Both the position numbers and the translations under genes were made by a program. From positions 1,240 to 37,417 of the forward strand of contig QHNR01000114.1 in NCBI GenBank assembly GCA_003218475.1: a DNA stretch of 36,178 nt. Reading direction: 5' to 3'. The notes under the pieces are model-generated. The model saw only the letters and a list, made by a program, of their open reading frames with translations. It ran no database searches and was not told the DNA's origin. Each line of letters begins with the position of its first letter. Position 1 is the stretch's first letter. The DNA is from Verrucomicrobiota bacterium (lineage in GTDB: Bacteria > Verrucomicrobiota > Verrucomicrobiia > Chthoniobacterales > UBA10450). Positions 1-8,755 of this stretch are shown one piece after another.

Positions 1-2
1 CT

Positions 3-116
3 GCGATCATTGATCATCCAATACTTTGGCATCTTTGTGAGCGGGCTGTTGGCGCGAAGTTAATGCATCAAGTCGAATCCGTCCAAAAAAAGTCTGAAAG
101 ATTATCCGAGAGATAG
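3..116 (+). CDS. Possible C-terminal end of an unknown gene
   Basis: An open frame enters from the left edge and ends at TAG 114-116. It gives about 37 residues ending in a charged, helix-like tail (VESVQKKSERLSER). A second frame is also open from base 1 to TAA 61-63, so the choice rests only on composition. No family is recognisable and no function is proposed. Confidence 0.25.
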   Translation, partial: AIIDHPILWHLCERAVGAKLMHQVESVQKKSERLSER

Positions 117-366
117 GCGCGGTCCACATTCCTGTCCCTGTCATTGATTTCTCGCGCGAAGGTTCTCAAAACCGGGCGTTAAGATTTCTTACGGGAACTT
201 GAAACTGAAGTGCAAAATTTCTTTTCCAATTCTCCGTCGATTGCATAAGCCGAGTCGCAGGGATCGGGAGCGGCTCACCCGACGGTTTTGCTTTACTTAA
301 TCCAGTCGCTAACTCATGCTCGAATTTGACCTGAAAGTCGGAGAGACTTGTTAGGTTCTAAGAAAA
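117..366. other. Intergenic leader before the DUF4231 gene
   Basis: No convincing ORF, RNA gene or repeat is seen in these 250 bases. The A/T-rich stretch around 290-315 and 350-366 could hold the promoter of the downstream gene, but I cannot identify a clear -35/-10 pair. Confidence 0.3.
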
Positions 367-807
367 ATGATGGCGCCCGAGGAGTACATCGAACAGCGTC
401 TGAACGATCAGATAGACTGGTATGACCGCAAGAGCATTACGAATCAGCGCTGGTTCAAGCGGCTGCGTTTTGCCGAAATCGCCGCTGCTGCCACAATTCC
501 ATTGTTCTCAGGCTTCGCAGGCAACTCATTCTCGATCAAGATCGTGATCGGTGCTTTAGGCGTTCTTGTTGCCGTGATCGCATCCCTCCTCGGATTGCTG
601 CAACTTCACGAACACTGGATCGAGTATCGAGCTACAGCTGAGTCTCTCAGAAAAGAGAAATTTTTATTTCTCACCCAGACGGATCCCTACGGCAAGGATG
701 ATGCCTTCCATCTTCTCGTCCAACGCGTCGAAGCTCTGTTGACAAAGGAGAACGCTGATTGGGCGCAATCCATGATGACACCACCCAAAGGAGAGAACCG
801 TGCTTGA
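367..807 (+). CDS. DUF4231 / SLATT-like two-TM membrane protein
   Basis: This 146-aa protein matches the DUF4231 pattern. An N-terminal amphipathic part (about residues 5-30, DQIDWYDRKS) is followed by two hydrophobic segments (about 35-52 and 58-78), then a conserved block with EHWIEYRATAE, LRKEKFLF and a final VEALLTKENADWAQ. DUF4231 belongs to, or closely resembles, the SLATT group, predicted pore- or channel-type effectors found beside nucleotide-signalling and conflict genes; that role is family knowledge and not shown here. Two ATGs are adjacent (367 and 370), so the start is uncertain by one codon. The stop overlaps the GTG start of a small ORF at 800, and that ORF overlaps the next gene, so the three look like one translationally coupled unit. 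Confidence 0.85.
   Translation: MMAPEEYIEQRLNDQIDWYDRKSITNQRWFKRLRFAEIAAAATIPLFSGFAGNSFSIKIVIGALGVLVAVIASLLGLLQLHEHWIEYRATAESLRKEKFLFLTQTDPYGKDDAFHLLVQRVEALLTKENADWAQSMMTPPKGENRA
787..795 (+). promoter_or_regulatory. Strong Shine-Dalgarno for the 58-aa ORF
   Basis: AAAGGAGAG lies inside the last codons of the DUF4231 gene, with its AGGAG core six bases before a GTG at 800-802. This is one of the best ribosome-binding sites in the window and supports translation of the short ORF. Confidence 0.6.
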
Positions 808-976
808 GATATGTCTCAGCTCCACTGCGAATTCGCGCGTCCGATATCTTGGTAGTTTTCTCGGGCCGAACGGCCTAACCACGAAGTTTTTGAAAGAGAA
901 CGATGAGGAGCCACCGGAATTAGAATGGATAAAAGAATACACAGAGAAGTACTTCGTAGTGGAAAGGTATCCTTGA
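800..976 (+). CDS. Small overlapping ORF, 58 aa, unknown function
   Basis: GTG at 800 overlaps the stop of the DUF4231 gene (TGA 805-807) and has a strong ribosome-binding site at 787-795. The frame runs to TGA 974-976. Its product is soluble-looking and acidic in the second half (KENDEEPPELEWIKEYTEK), without a signal peptide or membrane segment. The stop overlaps the preferred TTG start of the following secreted-protein gene as TTGA. Overlap at both ends plus the ribosome site make it a plausible real gene, perhaps a partner or regulator of the SLATT-like protein; I recognise no family. The alternative is a leader frame that only couples translation of its neighbours. Confidence 0.55.
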   Translation: MLEICLSSTANSRVRYLGSFLGPNGLTTKFLKENDEEPPELEWIKEYTEKYFVVERYP

Positions 977-1854
977 GACGAGAGATTCGAGTTGCGCTGC
1001 TGGCAGCAGTGGTTTTCGTCGCCGTTGCTTCACGCGTTTCCGCACAGACTAGTGCCGAGGTGCGGCAGGCATTTATCGATCTTCGGCAGGACCACATACG
1101 TTACAACTGTTCGCGAGCCACCTTATGGTTGCAGCAACATCGCGACGTTTTGCGAGATCAGATGCAGACCGAGCTTTATCGCACTAATGATCCGCAAGCG
1201 CGCGATGCCCTCCTAATTGTTCTTTTTCAGACCGAAAGCTTTGATCCGGATCAGCGGTTTGCCAGATTCGTCATGCAAAGATTAAGGGAAGAGGATAGGC
1301 GAGTATCGAACGTCTTTGTTGGATTGCCAGGATCCGAAGAGAACCCTGACCTAAGCGGTCTCACCGGTGGAGCGCACCACCTGGCGTGGATTTTCATTGA
1401 CCATCATTACGGCCTGTTTGAACCTTTACTGAAGGCGGAAGTCGGTGAAACGACCGATATGTGGGAGTTATGGGGGATCGCATGGATGTTCAAGAAGCAC
1501 AATGTGCTTTCTGCAAACGCCAGCCTTTTTACGAGCGATGTACTTGGCCGCGCCGCCGCTGCATTGAAGAATGATGGGATCCGTTACAACGCGTCGCAAG
1601 CAATGCGATTATTTCTCATGCTGCCCAAGCAGAGCGCGCCGGTTGTGCGCGAAGCGTCAAACTCGTCGGACCCGCAACAGCGCTATTTGACGCAGGCGTT
1701 TCTCGACGCATTGCGTGGCAGCAAGAACGCCGTTGGCTACTTGAATGCAAAGCTTAAGCTTTATATCGGATTGTTGCCGGAGTCCGACAGGCAAGAGCCG
1801 GAGTGGCTTGATCAGGTGACCGAGCCGTATCTAGATAAAGATAGCTACCCGTAA
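973..1854 (+). CDS. Secreted hypothetical protein, probably alpha-helical repeat
   Basis: I prefer the TTG at 973 (293 aa) over the ATG at 925. It has GGAAAGG at 961-967 five bases upstream, overlaps the stop of the preceding small ORF, and places a clean Sec signal peptide at the very N-terminus (RREIRVALLAAVVFVAVASRVSAQ, cleavage after about residue 24). The mature part is made of helix-like segments of 30-40 residues (for example AEVRQAFIDLRQDHIRYNC and RAAAALKNDGIRYNASQAMR) that resemble degenerate HEAT-type repeats. No catalytic motif is visible. It ends five bases before the convergent TIR-WD40 gene. An envelope or periplasmic role is inferred only from the signal peptide. Confidence 0.7.
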   Translation: MRREIRVALLAAVVFVAVASRVSAQTSAEVRQAFIDLRQDHIRYNCSRATLWLQQHRDVLRDQMQTELYRTNDPQARDALLIVLFQTESFDPDQRFARFVMQRLREEDRRVSNVFVGLPGSEENPDLSGLTGGAHHLAWIFIDHHYGLFEPLLKAEVGETTDMWELWGIAWMFKKHNVLSANASLFTSDVLGRAAAALKNDGIRYNASQAMRLFLMLPKQSAPVVREASNSSDPQQRYLTQAFLDALRGSKNAVGYLNAKLKLYIGLLPESDRQEPEWLDQVTEPYLDKDSYP

Positions 1855-1859
1855 AGGCG

Positions 1860-4800
1860 CTAGCGTCGATTCGCCAAAACCTGTTTTGACAGATCCGGGT
1901 CGCCGGACGCAGTGAGCAACGCAGAGGGCAGTGAATCAGGCTGACGGTGTCGCGCAGTCTCTAAGACCTGATCGGCGACGGTGGTTATCGCAAATGGAGT
2001 CAGGCTTCGCTGCGTTCGGCTGGCAAAGAACCACCGACAAAAGACGTCCATTCCTCCCGCTTCCGTGCATAACTTCTTTAGCTGGGTAACTGGCGGAACT
2101 TCGCGCCAAGCCAACCGGCTGGAAGGTTCGAGTGATGCGGACGACAAATTACGGCCGAATTGTGCGAGGAACCTGTAATCAGAAGCAGACAACGGTGTCG
2201 AGACATCACTGATATAAACAGTGCCATCGCTGGAGGCACTGGCGAGCTTAGCGCCATCGTATGTAAAAGCCAGACCGCGGATCGCATCGTTGTGCAGTAG
2301 CGGTTCTGACACGGACTCTCCTACCGCAACCTCCCACACTTGGGCAGCTCCGTCTTCTGTGCCAGTCGCTACACGGGTTGAATCGGGACTTACAGCCAGG
2401 GAGCAAATTGGTTTGCTGTGCACGAGAGCGGCCGAAACTGGTTCGCCTGTAGCAGTGTTCCAGATCACTGCCGTATTGTCGTCAGAGCCAGAAACGAAGA
2501 ACTGTTCGTTAGGTGAAAAGGTTACTGCCTGGACTGCCGCTTTATGTTTAATTGATGGACCTTTTTTCTCACCGGTCTCGGCGCTCCAGATCTGAACCAC
2601 TCCTTCGTTATCGCCGCTTAGGAGAAGTTTTCCCGACGGACTAAGATCGAATGCGGTAAGTTCTTTTGCTACGACGATAGGTGATCCGATCCGTTCACAG
2701 GATTGGCGCGCGCGAATTTCAAACGTTTCGATTGTGCCGCGGTTCCATCCGCTCGCCAGTCGTCGTCCTTCGCGGTCAAACCGCAAGGCGCGGACACCGT
2801 CTTTGTGTTCGGTTTGTTCCCATAAGGGCTTAACAAGATCCGGTAGTCGATAAATACGCAGCATCCCGCCTTCACTGCCGGCGGCTATCACATCTTCTCC
2901 AGGGCTAAACGACACGTTTCTTACGGTGCTATCGAACTCAATTCCATGTCCGCCGACAAGTGTCCGGTCACTAACTTTCCAAATACGCAAGAATGCGTCC
3001 CAGCCACCCGTTGCGACATAGGTGCCTTTTGCACTGATTGCGACGCTTACAACCTTGCCGGAATTATCGATTACAACTGGCTCGTTGAGCTTGCCGTTGC
3101 CGTTCCAAATCCTGGCGTTGCCGTCCTGACATGCGGTAACAATCCAATGTCCATCCGCCGTTGCGCTCATCATTTCTACCGGTCCAGGATGATGAAGTTG
3201 AGCGCTCGTAGGAAGTAAAGTCGGCATCAGCCAATTGCGGACCGTGCCTTCCTGCGTTACGACAACTAGATGTAGATTATCTGGCTGAGGTAGCATGGCG
3301 ATGATCTGTGCCGACTCGCGAACCGGTTCGCCCAAGGATGCGCCATCCAATGAACTCCAAGCCTGCACGCGGCCATCGTCAGTTCCGGTATAAATACGGA
3401 GCCCATCTGGACTGAACCTAACTGACGAGGCCGATCCCGTAATTGCAAGCGGTCGCTCCAAGGCAGGCGAACCGTCAAGTTTCCAATTATAGACTTTACC
3501 ACCCGAGACTGTAACCAATGAGTGGCCGTCTGGGGCGAATCGCAGATCGGTAACTTCCCGATCGTGAGGAATCGGTTTTCCAACTTCCTCGCCGCTATCA
3601 ACATTCCATATCTGCACACCAGGAGCGTCACCTGCGGTGGCCACCAACTTACCATCAGCGGTAAACGCGGAGGTGTTGATATCGCCTTTATGTGTCCAGA
3701 CGTGAAGCTCTTTTCGTTGAGAAATCTGAAGCAGCCGCGCGGTGTTGCCACTCAGGGTAAGGAAAGTGTCGTCACTACCCGGCGGAAACAGAAGCGTATG
3801 TACATTTACATTTTCTTTACCGGGAAATTCCCATATTTTTTCGCCGTTCTCGCCGGACCAGACGCGTGTTTTACCGTCCCGACAACCGGTCGCCACGAAT
3901 TGTCCGTTCGCACTAAATGCAGCTGAGGTAATCTCATTCCCATGGTCAGCAGTCCAGACCACGGTAGCTTCCTTTCCGTCATAGCGCCATAAAGTAAGAG
4001 TGCCATCAACACAACCAGTAAGCAGCGCGCGATTGTCGCCCGGTTTGAAACAGACTACGCGTACGCCATTGGTGTTAGTATTCAGTTTTCGACACTTAGG
4101 AGTAGCTGCTATGAGCCTGCCAGTCTCCGCTTCCCACACACAAGCGGTTAGATCCCTCGAGCCGGTCGCGATCAGCTTTCCATCGACACTCATCGTGGTA
4201 GAGAGAATAGCGTCGTGGTGCCTCATAATCGTCGAAGTCGGTAACGGCCATGATCGCTGAGTTAGAGCGAACCAGAGTCGCTCAGCCGGAACGCTTCGGG
4301 TGTCGGGATCAATTTCTGCCGCTCGCGCTAAAAAAACGAGAGCGCTGGCTGCATCTGCTCGATCGAACGATTCCTTAGCGCGAGCGCTATCGGACGCGAC
4401 CAGTAACTGTTGCGTTTTCTTCTTTTGCGCGGCCGTCTGCCTCTCAGCAAAGACGGCCCAGCCAGTCAGTGCCGCAAGAACCGCAGCCAGGGCCAAGCTG
4501 GTAGCGCCGATAATACGCGCGCGCCGCAGTCGCCTTTCATGCTCGCGTTGCCTCAGATCATCATAATTGACCCCGACCAGCCCGGCCAAGAGTTTCAGTT
4601 TTGCATTATCTTTTCCGTCCTTCGCTTCCCGCACGTCGGCAGCGAGCGGCTCAGCAGGCTGTGTCGACAATTCGCCATTTGCTGCGAGTCTATACCGCAT
4701 CGCCTTTGGGAAACACTCGTCCTGCGGAACAAAGCCTGGTTTGCCCTCAGTCGCGTTCGGTTCGCCGGCAACGATCAACGCAAGAATCCGGTCTTCGCGT

Positions 4801-5114
4801 CCGAGTTTTTTAAACTCGATGATTTCCTGGTCTACCCAGTGTGACTGCACGGCGTGCGGAGAGCAAATGACAATCAGATAGCGCGATTCATGCAGGGCTT
4901 CGTCAATGTTCGCCGCGAGATCGGCTGAAACCGAAAGCTCCTCACGATCGCGAAAAATTGGATAAAGGCGGTCTGGCACTCTGCCGTCACGCGATTGTTT
5001 GCCAACCAGCCGGCGAGGCACACGGTATGTCTCGAGCGCCTTGTGCAGCCAGTCTCCCCACTTTGCATCCTGATGGCTGTAGCTGAGGAACGCCCAATAT
5101 TTAAATTCGGCCAT
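1860..5114 (-). CDS. TIR - transmembrane - WD40 repeat protein
   Basis: The 1084-aa product starts with a TIR domain (about 5-115): FLSYSHQD at 9-16, a DREEL loop at 56-60, and WVDQEI at 93-98, where E97 sits at the position of the catalytic glutamate of TIR NADases. An extension to about 195 ends in DDLRQREHERR. One membrane segment follows (201-223), then a coiled stretch. Roughly fifteen WD40 blades (about 290-1000) follow, each with a typical FSPDG..ATG..DG.VRVW pattern, enough for two propellers. The TIR would be cytosolic; the side of the propeller depends on the unproven topology of the single TM. Bacterial TIR domains often hydrolyse NAD+ or make cyclic-ADP-ribose-type signals, and WD40 propellers sense partners. 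Neither activity is proven here. It is transcribed alone, convergent to the secreted protein at 973-1854. Confidence 0.9.
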   Translation of the reverse strand: MAEFKYWAFLSYSHQDAKWGDWLHKALETYRVPRRLVGKQSRDGRVPDRLYPIFRDREELSVSADLAANIDEALHESRYLIVICSPHAVQSHWVDQEIIEFKKLGREDRILALIVAGEPNATEGKPGFVPQDECFPKAMRYRLAANGELSTQPAEPLAADVREAKDGKDNAKLKLLAGLVGVNYDDLRQREHERRLRRARIIGATSLALAAVLAALTGWAVFAERQTAAQKKKTQQLLVASDSARAKESFDRADAASALVFLARAAEIDPDTRSVPAERLWFALTQRSWPLPTSTIMRHHDAILSTTMSVDGKLIATGSRDLTACVWEAETGRLIAATPKCRKLNTNTNGVRVVCFKPGDNRALLTGCVDGTLTLWRYDGKEATVVWTADHGNEITSAAFSANGQFVATGCRDGKTRVWSGENGEKIWEFPGKENVNVHTLLFPPGSDDTFLTLSGNTARLLQISQRKELHVWTHKGDINTSAFTADGKLVATAGDAPGVQIWNVDSGEEVGKPIPHDREVTDLRFAPDGHSLVTVSGGKVYNWKLDGSPALERPLAITGSASSVRFSPDGLRIYTGTDDGRVQAWSSLDGASLGEPVRESAQIIAMLPQPDNLHLVVVTQEGTVRNWLMPTLLPTSAQLHHPGPVEMMSATADGHWIVTACQDGNARIWNGNGKLNEPVVIDNSGKVVSVAISAKGTYVATGGWDAFLRIWKVSDRTLVGGHGIEFDSTVRNVSFSPGEDVIAAGSEGGMLRIYRLPDLVKPLWEQTEHKDGVRALRFDREGRRLASGWNRGTIETFEIRARQSCERIGSPIVVAKELTAFDLSPSGKLLLSGDNEGVVQIWSAETGEKKGPSIKHKAAVQAVTFSPNEQFFVSGSDDNTAVIWNTATGEPVSAALVHSKPICSLAVSPDSTRVATGTEDGAAQVWEVAVGESVSEPLLHNDAIRGLAFTYDGAKLASASSDGTVYISDVSTPLSASDYRFLAQFGRNLSSASLEPSSRLAWREVPPVTQLKKLCTEAGGMDVFCRWFFASRTQRSLTPFAITTVADQVLETARHRQPDSLPSALLTASGDPDLSKQVLANRR

Positions 5115-5347
5115 CTCGTGATACCAGGTTCCTTCTTTACATGCGCTCGCTCCGATACTTTAAAAATTTACCCTCGCGATCCAAAACGCATTCTCTGCTG
5201 AAACAGGGTTTTACAGCGTGCCAGTTAATAGGAAAAGAAAGATCGATACTTTACAGACCAAGGTACGAAGCAAATACAAAGCAAGCACGTCAGTTAATAT
5301 GGAATACCCATGAACTATCACCCTCTTTGTCGTGGTCGGCATCAGAA

Positions 5348-6730
5348 TCACGCAAGTGGTAGCTTCTTGAGCGGAGATGCTGCCAGGAGAGTCTTGAGTT
5401 TGCTCACTTGCTCCCGCGTGGTTTCCTTCATCCATTCTTCGGGAGCGGCGGATAAGGCTTCTTCCAGTCGCCGCTGACCCAGCGCTTCTTCCTCTAATCC
5501 AATCTCCGCTTCGGCAAGAGTCGCTAAAACCCAATACCGCTTTTCCGGATACCTGCTCCCGGGCAGCAAAGGAGCCGGACGTACGTTGGACTCGAGCCAC
5601 TGGTTGCAGATAGAGACTACTTCCCTTCGTACGCGACGCGCCTGCACGAAGTCGGCGATAGCTTCCGCAAAATCGACGGGACGTGCTGCGCGCTCGTTGA
5701 GCAGGTAGGCGTAGTTGATTCCGTTGTAGTAGTCGTTGCGCAGGTAAAAGCCGCGCTCGTAGGCGCGCACAGCTTCATCGAGATAGCTACTCTCTTTAGT
5801 CAGTTCCCATAGGCGCTTGTGCACCGATCCCCACAGGCCAAGGGTCTCGGTGTCATTAGTGGTCTGCGGTTCAAGCAGCTTCAAAAGATCGCGTGCTGCT
5901 TTCAACGCTTCTTCGGGAGTAGGATACTTGCTCTTATACGTGGCGAGTGCGAGCCGCTGAAGAACGTCCGGATCCTCCGGGTTCTCGGCTTGCTGGCCCA
6001 CGGATGTTTCCGAAGCACCAGCCCTTCGCATCTCCCGGATTTCCTCGAGGAGCATCCTGGCCTTTACCCAGTCGCATTTCGTCTGAGCTTCATCCACTCG
6101 TTGCATCAACTCGCTGTGAACCGGAGTCGGAGCGCCAGCTACCCTCTCGGTTGCACTTGCTGCTGCTGCGGCAGCTTTTGCTGCTGGTGAAACCGAAGGT
6201 GGAGTAAGACGCTCAATAAACTTGTAGACAGGGCTGTCTCCCCTGAGTTCGGGCTCCGTCGCGATTATGCTTTGAATTGCGGCCGCCAGGTCGTTGGTGA
6301 AACGTTTCGCTTCACTCACGCCGATGTCTTCGCCTAAATGGCGATATTTCCGGATGACGATGTGGCTCAAATCGAAAGTAGGCGACTTCATCATCATTTC
6401 TTCGGCGATAATGACCGTCGTGTAAGGGCGAAGTGCGTGCCGCACACCGAGTTCGTAAAGCGCGTTCCTGTTTGAAGTAGAAAGATCCGCGACGACGACA
6501 TCAGCCTTCAACAACTGTTCGTACATCGGCAGGTCGATGAGCCCCGAATGCACAATCTCGTCCGCGCGTATGCACTTGAGGCCGGCAGCTTCGACTGCAG
6601 GCTTTATGAGATTGATATACGACTGGTCGAGATCGAGCACCCGGCCAGTCTCGAAATCGGTCTTCTTTCCAAAACCCATTATGACAAAACAAGTGCCAAA
6701 TTCTGTAGTCACGCCTGGCTGTGCTGGCAT
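5348..6730 (-). CDS. NDT-like (TIR/deoxyribosyltransferase fold) + TPR/TRAFs-binding protein
   Basis: This 460-aa protein has three parts. Residues about 13-155 resemble the nucleoside 2-deoxyribosyltransferase-like fold: CFVIMGFG at 14-21, then ADVVVADLS at 76-84 and NALYELG at 89-95, where E93 matches the usual catalytic Glu of the family. An Ala/Pro-rich linker (177-205) follows. The remainder (206 to about 450) is helical with TPR-like repeats (LWELTKESSYLDEAVRAYERG), as in bacterial TRAFs-binding-domain proteins. This Rossmann-like group cleaves N-glycosidic bonds and recurs with TIR and SLOG domains in conflict systems, so a nucleotide- or NAD-directed activity is plausible but inferred. 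There is no signal peptide. Its promoter lies in the 347-bp region shared with the divergent SLOG gene. Confidence 0.8.
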   Translation of the reverse strand: MPAQPGVTTEFGTCFVIMGFGKKTDFETGRVLDLDQSYINLIKPAVEAAGLKCIRADEIVHSGLIDLPMYEQLLKADVVVADLSTSNRNALYELGVRHALRPYTTVIIAEEMMMKSPTFDLSHIVIRKYRHLGEDIGVSEAKRFTNDLAAAIQSIIATEPELRGDSPVYKFIERLTPPSVSPAAKAAAAAASATERVAGAPTPVHSELMQRVDEAQTKCDWVKARMLLEEIREMRRAGASETSVGQQAENPEDPDVLQRLALATYKSKYPTPEEALKAARDLLKLLEPQTTNDTETLGLWGSVHKRLWELTKESSYLDEAVRAYERGFYLRNDYYNGINYAYLLNERAARPVDFAEAIADFVQARRVRREVVSICNQWLESNVRPAPLLPGSRYPEKRYWVLATLAEAEIGLEEEALGQRRLEEALSAAPEEWMKETTREQVSKLKTLLAASPLKKLPLA

Positions 6731-7077
6731 ATTTTTTGTCCGGAGCTATCCTGTGGCTGCCTGCAAAGGACATCCTGCGAAGTGGGACACCATCGCTTCC
6801 TTCGCGGCAACCGTGCGGCCCACGTCATGCTCAATCAATACTACAAATGTTCTCAACACGGGAGTTGCGTTTGAGAGGTAGTCATGATGCCCCGGCCACG
6901 TTTCGACTGTCAAGACTGTTATGACCCCATTTCAACGAACAGTGAACTTCTTCCGATCTCCAGTTAATGTTACCTGCACATTTCGACATCTGTGCAATTG
7001 CTGGACCCCTGCGAACGTGTTGAGGTGCGACATCTGAGGCTTGGTGAGCAAAAGACTCGATCCTGCATAAAGAAGTC
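6731..7077. other. Divergent intergenic region between NDT-TPR and SLOG genes
   Basis: These 347 bases separate two divergently transcribed genes and must hold both promoters if both are expressed. I see no credible coding frame with a ribosome site, no RNA gene and no strong palindrome. Confidence 0.4.
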
Positions 7078-7818
7078 ATGAGAAAAAATACAATTATCTT
7101 CGCGAATGGAAATCGCGCCGTTGTTGTCACAGCACCGATCGATGCAAGCGCGAAGGAGATTCTAGACGATCTTGAAATCGCATCGCCGCGCGCTGTCATT
7201 CTGCTTTTTGGCGGCGCGGCCGGCCTCGATGATTCACGCAAAGCTCATCTTTCGACTTTATTCGCCGATGCAGTTATCCCCGTGGCAGCCGAATTAGATG
7301 CCTTAATAATCGATGGCGGCACACAATCCGGCGTCATGGCGATAATGGGCGAAGCGGTCGCGCGGCACCACGGGACATGTCAGTTGCTCGGAATCGTGCC
7401 GAAAGGGAAAGTCGCCCATCCGGAAATTGGAGGCGCGTCTGCCGTCTTGGATGGCGCTCCGCTTGAGCCGAATCATTCGCATTTCGTTTTGGTGGAGAGC
7501 AACGAATGGGGCGGCGAGACCACGACGATGTTGGCACTGGCGCGCGCGTTCAACGCGCCGATCGTCGCAATCCTCGTCAACGGTGGCGCGATTGCCGCTG
7601 ATGAAGCTTTGCAAAGCGTACGCAACGGATGGCAACTGCTCGTGTTTGAAGGCAGCGGCCGCTTTGCCGATGAGCTGAGTGCGGCTGTACGTGACCGTCA
7701 CTGCGCGAAATCTGCCGAAGTGAGTGAGATCGCACGCTCTGGCCGCACCGCATTATTTCATCTCGATGATGCTGCTGAAAAATTAAGAGACGAGCTGCGC
7801 CGAATGCTATGCCGCTAA
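7078..7818 (+). CDS. LSDAT / TRPM-type SLOG domain protein
   Basis: The 246-aa protein is essentially one Rossmann-like SLOG domain of the LSDAT type (the prokaryotic relative of the TRPM channel N-terminus). Visible motifs are ILLFGGAAGLDD (41-52), IIDGGTQSGVMAIMG (77-91), LEPNHSHFVLVE (129-140), WGGETTTMLALA (144-155) and FEGSGRFADEL (190-200). SLOG domains bind or process nucleotides; in the Thoeris defence system a SLOG domain senses the TIR-made signal. The protein has no effector domain of its own, so it may act as a sensor or enzyme working with a neighbour. ATG 7078 is preceded by AAAGAAG. Its end overlaps the convergent M15 peptidase gene by four bases. Confidence 0.85.
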   Translation: MRKNTIIFANGNRAVVVTAPIDASAKEILDDLEIASPRAVILLFGGAAGLDDSRKAHLSTLFADAVIPVAAELDALIIDGGTQSGVMAIMGEAVARHHGTCQLLGIVPKGKVAHPEIGGASAVLDGAPLEPNHSHFVLVESNEWGGETTTMLALARAFNAPIVAILVNGGAIAADEALQSVRNGWQLLVFEGSGRFADELSAAVRDRHCAKSAEVSEIARSGRTALFHLDDAAEKLRDELRRMLCR

Positions 7819-8750
7819 TGCCCTGACTTGTCCTTTGGAGCTGATGTCATCGCAGATTTCGCGTAAGCGATAATTTCGGGGCGATACTCGAAATGCATCG
7901 TATCAAAATGCCACCATTTACCGCCCCAGATGAAACCCTGCCGCTCGAACGTCTCGATTATTTCAGTCGGCCAATTTTTTCGCGAAAAGGTTTCTAGTTG
8001 GCTCGGCGGCACCCAGCGCCAATAGGCCGCTTTCTTTACGTTAAGGTCGATGGCAGTAGCAAAGGAGTGATTGCTTAGGCTCTCGGTGCCGGCGACCTTG
8101 CGCCAATTAAACGTGCCGGCGAGCTTGTCGACGTAGGATCGTATCTCGGGCTTCTGTGCCAGCAATGGAGTCAGACCCGCGGACACGGCACGCAGCGCAT
8201 CGGCTGCGCCGTAGCGCGCGTTGAATTTTACCGAGTTGCCACAGAACTCTGCAACAACGCAATTACTTGCGACCGCCGATTCGGAATCACCGTAAAGCGC
8301 CATAAAAAGGGCATCAACGCGGTAGCGGCCCGGATCAAAGTCCTTTGGTAACCGATCGGTCGGATTCGCCAGCGGATAGGTGTCGTGGAACATGTCCTTG
8401 ATATCTGGATGATCGAGTCGCTGTTCGGATGTCTTTGTTATCCCGTCGTCATAAATGAATTTCTGACCGGCAAGGCATATAAACAGTCGCTGATCCGACC
8501 TAATTTCCAGCGCCTGCAATGCCTTGGGATAGGCTGCCGCAAGGGCGGCGAGGATTGGAACCAGCTTTTGATCGTAATGAAACGAGTCGGGCAAGCTCAG
8601 CACGAGAGCTTGAATATCGTCATGGAATTCAAACCGCTGATTTGGTGAAGAAGCCGGTTCCGTGGAAAAGAGGCTCCCCACAAGAAACGCCAGGAGGCTT
8701 ATTAGGAAGAAAGCCAACCCTCTGCGCAAAAGACCGGCGACGTAATGCAC
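7815..8750 (-). CDS. M15-family D-alanyl-D-alanine carboxypeptidase-like protein
   Basis: The 311-aa product has an N-terminal membrane anchor or signal segment (10-27) and a C-terminal M15 peptidase domain. The zinc ligands are visible: H228 and D235 in SNHSFATAIDL, and H286 in WWHFDTMHFEYRPE. Family members cut D-Ala-containing or other peptidoglycan peptide bonds outside the cytoplasm. The start is GTG 8748-8750, five bases after the stop of the TIR-YARHG gene, so the two are one operon. The linkage suggests the upstream TIR-membrane protein monitors or responds to cell-wall state. The region before about residue 175 is not recognised and could be a substrate-binding part. Confidence 0.82.
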   Translation of the reverse strand: MHYVAGLLRRGLAFFLISLLAFLVGSLFSTEPASSPNQRFEFHDDIQALVLSLPDSFHYDQKLVPILAALAAAYPKALQALEIRSDQRLFICLAGQKFIYDDGITKTSEQRLDHPDIKDMFHDTYPLANPTDRLPKDFDPGRYRVDALFMALYGDSESAVASNCVVAEFCGNSVKFNARYGAADALRAVSAGLTPLLAQKPEIRSYVDKLAGTFNWRKVAGTESLSNHSFATAIDLNVKKAAYWRWVPPSQLETFSRKNWPTEIIETFERQGFIWGGKWWHFDTMHFEYRPEIIAYAKSAMTSAPKDKSGH

Positions 8751-8755
8751 AACGA

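Noticed and set aside
3266-3751. Minus-strand frame inside the TIR-WD40 gene
   Set aside because: Out of frame with clear WD40 repeats.
6501-6773. 90-codon minus-strand frame overlapping the NDT-like gene start
   Set aside because: It conflicts with the well-supported NDT domain frame and has no motif.
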